Of a stretch of 64,000 bases of DNA, positions 62,307-64,000 are shown in pieces (the first letter of the stretch is position 1; each line of letters opens with the position of its first letter). This DNA is from Streptomyces shenzhenensis. Lineage in GTDB: Bacteria; Actinomycetota; Actinomycetes; Streptomycetales; Streptomycetaceae. Under the pieces are notes generated by a model. That model was not told where the DNA came from, searched no databases, and was given only the letters and a program-made list of their open reading frames with translations. The stretch covers positions 1 to 64,000 of the forward strand of contig NZ_JAJONF010000002.1 of the NCBI RefSeq assembly GCF_021462265.1. The letters are read 5' to 3'. A program made the position numbers and the translations under genes.

Positions 62307-64000
62307 TCATGGGGTCACGCGGATGCCCACGACGCAGGTGTCGTCGTCGGTGTCGGACCGGCTGTGCACCAGCAGGCGGTCCACCTGCTGGTCCAGGGCC
62401 GGCGGCACCGTGCGCGCGACCTTCAGCAACTGCGCGAGAGACTCCTCCACGGACCGGTCACGGCGTTCGATCAGACCGTCCGTGTACATCAGCAGGGTGT
62501 CGCCGACCGCGAGTTGCACCTCGTGCTCCTGGTACGAGGCCTCCGGCAGGGCGCCCAGCAGCAGGCCCTGCACCAGGGGCAGCGGCTCCGCCGCCGCACC
62601 GCGCACCAGGACGGGCGGCAGATGGCCGGCCCGGGCCCAGCGCAGGGTGCGGCGGTCGGGGTCGTACAGTCCGCACACCGCGGTGGCGGTGACGGAGCCG
62701 GCCAGGCGGTGCGTCACCATGTTGAGCCAGGACAGCAACTGTCCCGGGCCGGCGCCGGTCACGGCGAGCCCGCGCAGCGCGTTGCGCAGGACGACCATGC
62801 TGGTGGCCGCGTCGATGCCGTGCCCGGCGACATCCCCCACGCACAGCAGCACCAGCCGGGACGGCAGCAGGACCGCGTCGTACCAGTCGCCGCCGATCAG
62901 ATGCTGGGTCTCCGCGGGCCGGTAGCGCACGGCGAGGTCCAGCCCCGGCACCGCCAGCGGGGTGTGGGTGGGCGGCATGATGGCGTGCTGGAGCTGGAGG
63001 GCGAGACGGTTGCGTTCGCTGGCCTGCTGCTCGGTGTGGGCGAGCTGGTCGCGGGTGGCGGCGAGGGCGACCTCGGTCCAGTGATGGGCGGAGATGTCCT
63101 GGTAGGCGCCGCGCACGACGTACAGCTCGCCCTCGGAGTCGAGGACCGGCTCGGCCACCACCCGGATGTGCCGGGTGACCCCGTCGGGCCGCTGGAGACG
63201 GAAGGCCGTGGACGCGGCCCGGCGATGGTGCAGCAGGGTGCGCAGGAACCGTCCGATGGCCACGGCGTCGTCCGGGTGGGCATGCGCGGGCAGCTCCTCC
63301 AGCGCCACCGGGGTGGCGGTGGCGGGTCTGCCGTAGAGCTGGTACAGCTGGCCGTTCCAGGTGATCCGGCCGGTGAGCAGGTTCTCCTCGAAACCGCCGA
63401 TGCGGCCCAGGCGCTGGGCGTGCTGGAGCAGGCTGGCCAGGCGGGCCGTCTCGTCCTCGATGCGCCAGACGAGCAGGACGCAGCTCCCGTGCCGGCTGAT
63501 GCTGATGTCGGCGACCGCCGCCAGCGGGACGTCGCCGACCAGGGCGGTCAGCCGCATGCGGCGGGCACGGTAGGGCTCGCCGGTGGCGTGCACCCGCTCT
63601 ATCCGCTCGAAGAGCTCGCTGTGACCGGCGGTCATCGGGTACGTCTCCAGCAGCAGGGCCCCGTTGACGACGCTCCGGGGCCGGCCGGCCGGGTCCAGGA
63701 AGCGGCCGTTGACGTGATGGATGCGGAAGTCGGCGAGTTCGCCGTCGGCGTCCAGCACCGGCACGAGCACCAGGGCGGGGTCGTGGAGCCCGTCGACCAG
63801 GTCCATCAGTTCCGTGACGTCGGGCAGGACGCACGGGCCCTCGGCAGCGTCCGCGGCGTGCGGGTCGTAGGCCTCCAGGGTGTGTGCGCACAGCTCGGCC
63901 AGCGCCTCGATCTGACGGACGACGGGCGGGGGAGGGTGGTCCAGCGGGGTGGGCCAGGCGATCTCCAGGACACCGTGGATCCGTCCGCCGGTCCCGGCCG
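62307..64000 (-). CDS. GAF-PAS-PP2C (SpoIIE-type) phosphatase, start beyond window
   Basis: The visible 564 codons are the C-terminal part of a multidomain regulator; the frame is open to the window edge. It begins in the end of a GAF domain (GVLEIAWPTPLDHPPPPVVR QIEALAELCAHTLEAY), followed by two PAS-type domains (~65-200 and ~200-310 of the visible part, with FEENLLTGRITWNGQLYQLY and YVVRGAYQDISAHH) and a SpoIIE/PP2C phosphatase: QHAIMPP (N-terminal block), GGDWYDAVLLPSRLVLLCVG DVAGHGIDAA and LLMYTDGLIERRDRSVEESL, with the metal-binding Asp residues. It likely dephosphorylates anti-sigma antagonists to control stress sigma factors (family knowledge). Confidence 0.9.
   Translation of the reverse strand, partial: AGTGGRIHGVLEIAWPTPLDHPPPPVVRQIEALAELCAHTLEAYDPHAADAAEGPCVLPDVTELMDLVDGLHDPALVLVPVLDADGELADFRIHHVNGRFLDPAGRPRSVVNGALLLETYPMTAGHSELFERIERVHATGEPYRARRMRLTALVGDVPLAAVADISISRHGSCVLLVWRIEDETARLASLLQHAQRLGRIGGFEENLLTGRITWNGQLYQLYGRPATATPVALEELPAHAHPDDAVAIGRFLRTLLHHRRAASTAFRLQRPDGVTRHIRVVAEPVLDSEGELYVVRGAYQDISAHHWTEVALAATRDQLAHTEQQASERNRLALQLQHAIMPPTHTPLAVPGLDLAVRYRPAETQHLIGGDWYDAVLLPSRLVLLCVGDVAGHGIDAATSMVVLRNALRGLAVTGAGPGQLLSWLNMVTHRLAGSVTATAVCGLYDPDRRTLRWARAGHLPPVLVRGAAAEPLPLVQGLLLGALPEASYQEHEVQLAVGDTLLMYTDGLIERRDRSVEESLAQLLKVARTVPPALDQQVDRLLVHSRSDTDDDTCVVGIRVTP

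Overview
The window is high-GC actinobacterial chromosome and almost certainly Streptomyces. Codons end overwhelmingly in G or C and GTG starts are frequent. Two genes carry in-frame TTA (bldA-type) codons. Typical Streptomyces families are present: monomeric isocitrate dehydrogenase, ricin-lectin glycosidases, short HIDL-type leader peptides, CsoR, and a SpoIIE-type phosphatase. No rRNA, tRNA or CRISPR array was seen.

Layout. (1) 1-10.4 kb is a scarred accessory region: an IS30-type end abutting a broken IS630-type transposase, a decapitated pspA with intact pspAA, a minus-strand run of small membrane proteins, then a copper module (a cupredoxin/P1B-ATPase/YHS fusion with csoR, preceded by a CsoR-type operator). 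After it come a broken cytochrome b gene, a PAP2 phosphatase, a frameshifted accessory ORF, a secreted glutaminyl cyclase and a MarR remnant. (2) 10.4-15.7 kb is a secreted polysaccharide-degradation cluster: two GH54 arabinofuranosidases, a CE1-like esterase with a TTA codon, and a GH29 fucosidase with a ricin domain. (3) 16.5-25.8 kb is a lipoprotein and a zinc-ribbon gene, then a sulfur-scavenging locus of three transcription units: a GST-like enzyme, an amino-acid ABC transporter, and two flavin monooxygenases. Each unit is preceded by its own short leader peptide. (4) 25.9-34.2 kb is a protease and signalling block: an astacin-like metalloprotease, a LuxR ATPase regulator, and a TPR-CHAT protease divergent from a subtilisin / sigma factor / acidic protein operon. 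(5) 34.3-38.8 kb has N-formylglutamate amidohydrolase, a secreted HNH-like protein and isocitrate dehydrogenase. (6) 39.2-43.1 kb is a LysR / AtuA / hydrolase segment bounded by 50-bp inverted repeats and ending in a truncated epimerase gene. It is followed by a secreted beta-helix protein. (7) 44.9-51.8 kb has MscS, an FGGY kinase with a TTA codon, enoyl-CoA hydratase, a flippase-like membrane protein and an ABC exporter. (8) 52-64 kb has a ricin/GH18 chitinase with a DasR-like site, a ricin/beta-helix enzyme, a three-subunit molybdenum hydroxylase, a MarR-MFS pair, two small stress-type proteins, and a GAF/PAS/SpoIIE phosphatase cut by the window end.

The most interesting parts are the TPR-CHAT / S8 / sigma factor / acidic-protein cassette at 28.9-34.2 kb (a possible protease-gated sigma factor switch), the triple leader-peptide sulfur locus, and the inverted-repeat-bounded island at 39.2-43.1 kb. 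Functions are assigned from protein motifs read by eye. No database search was possible.
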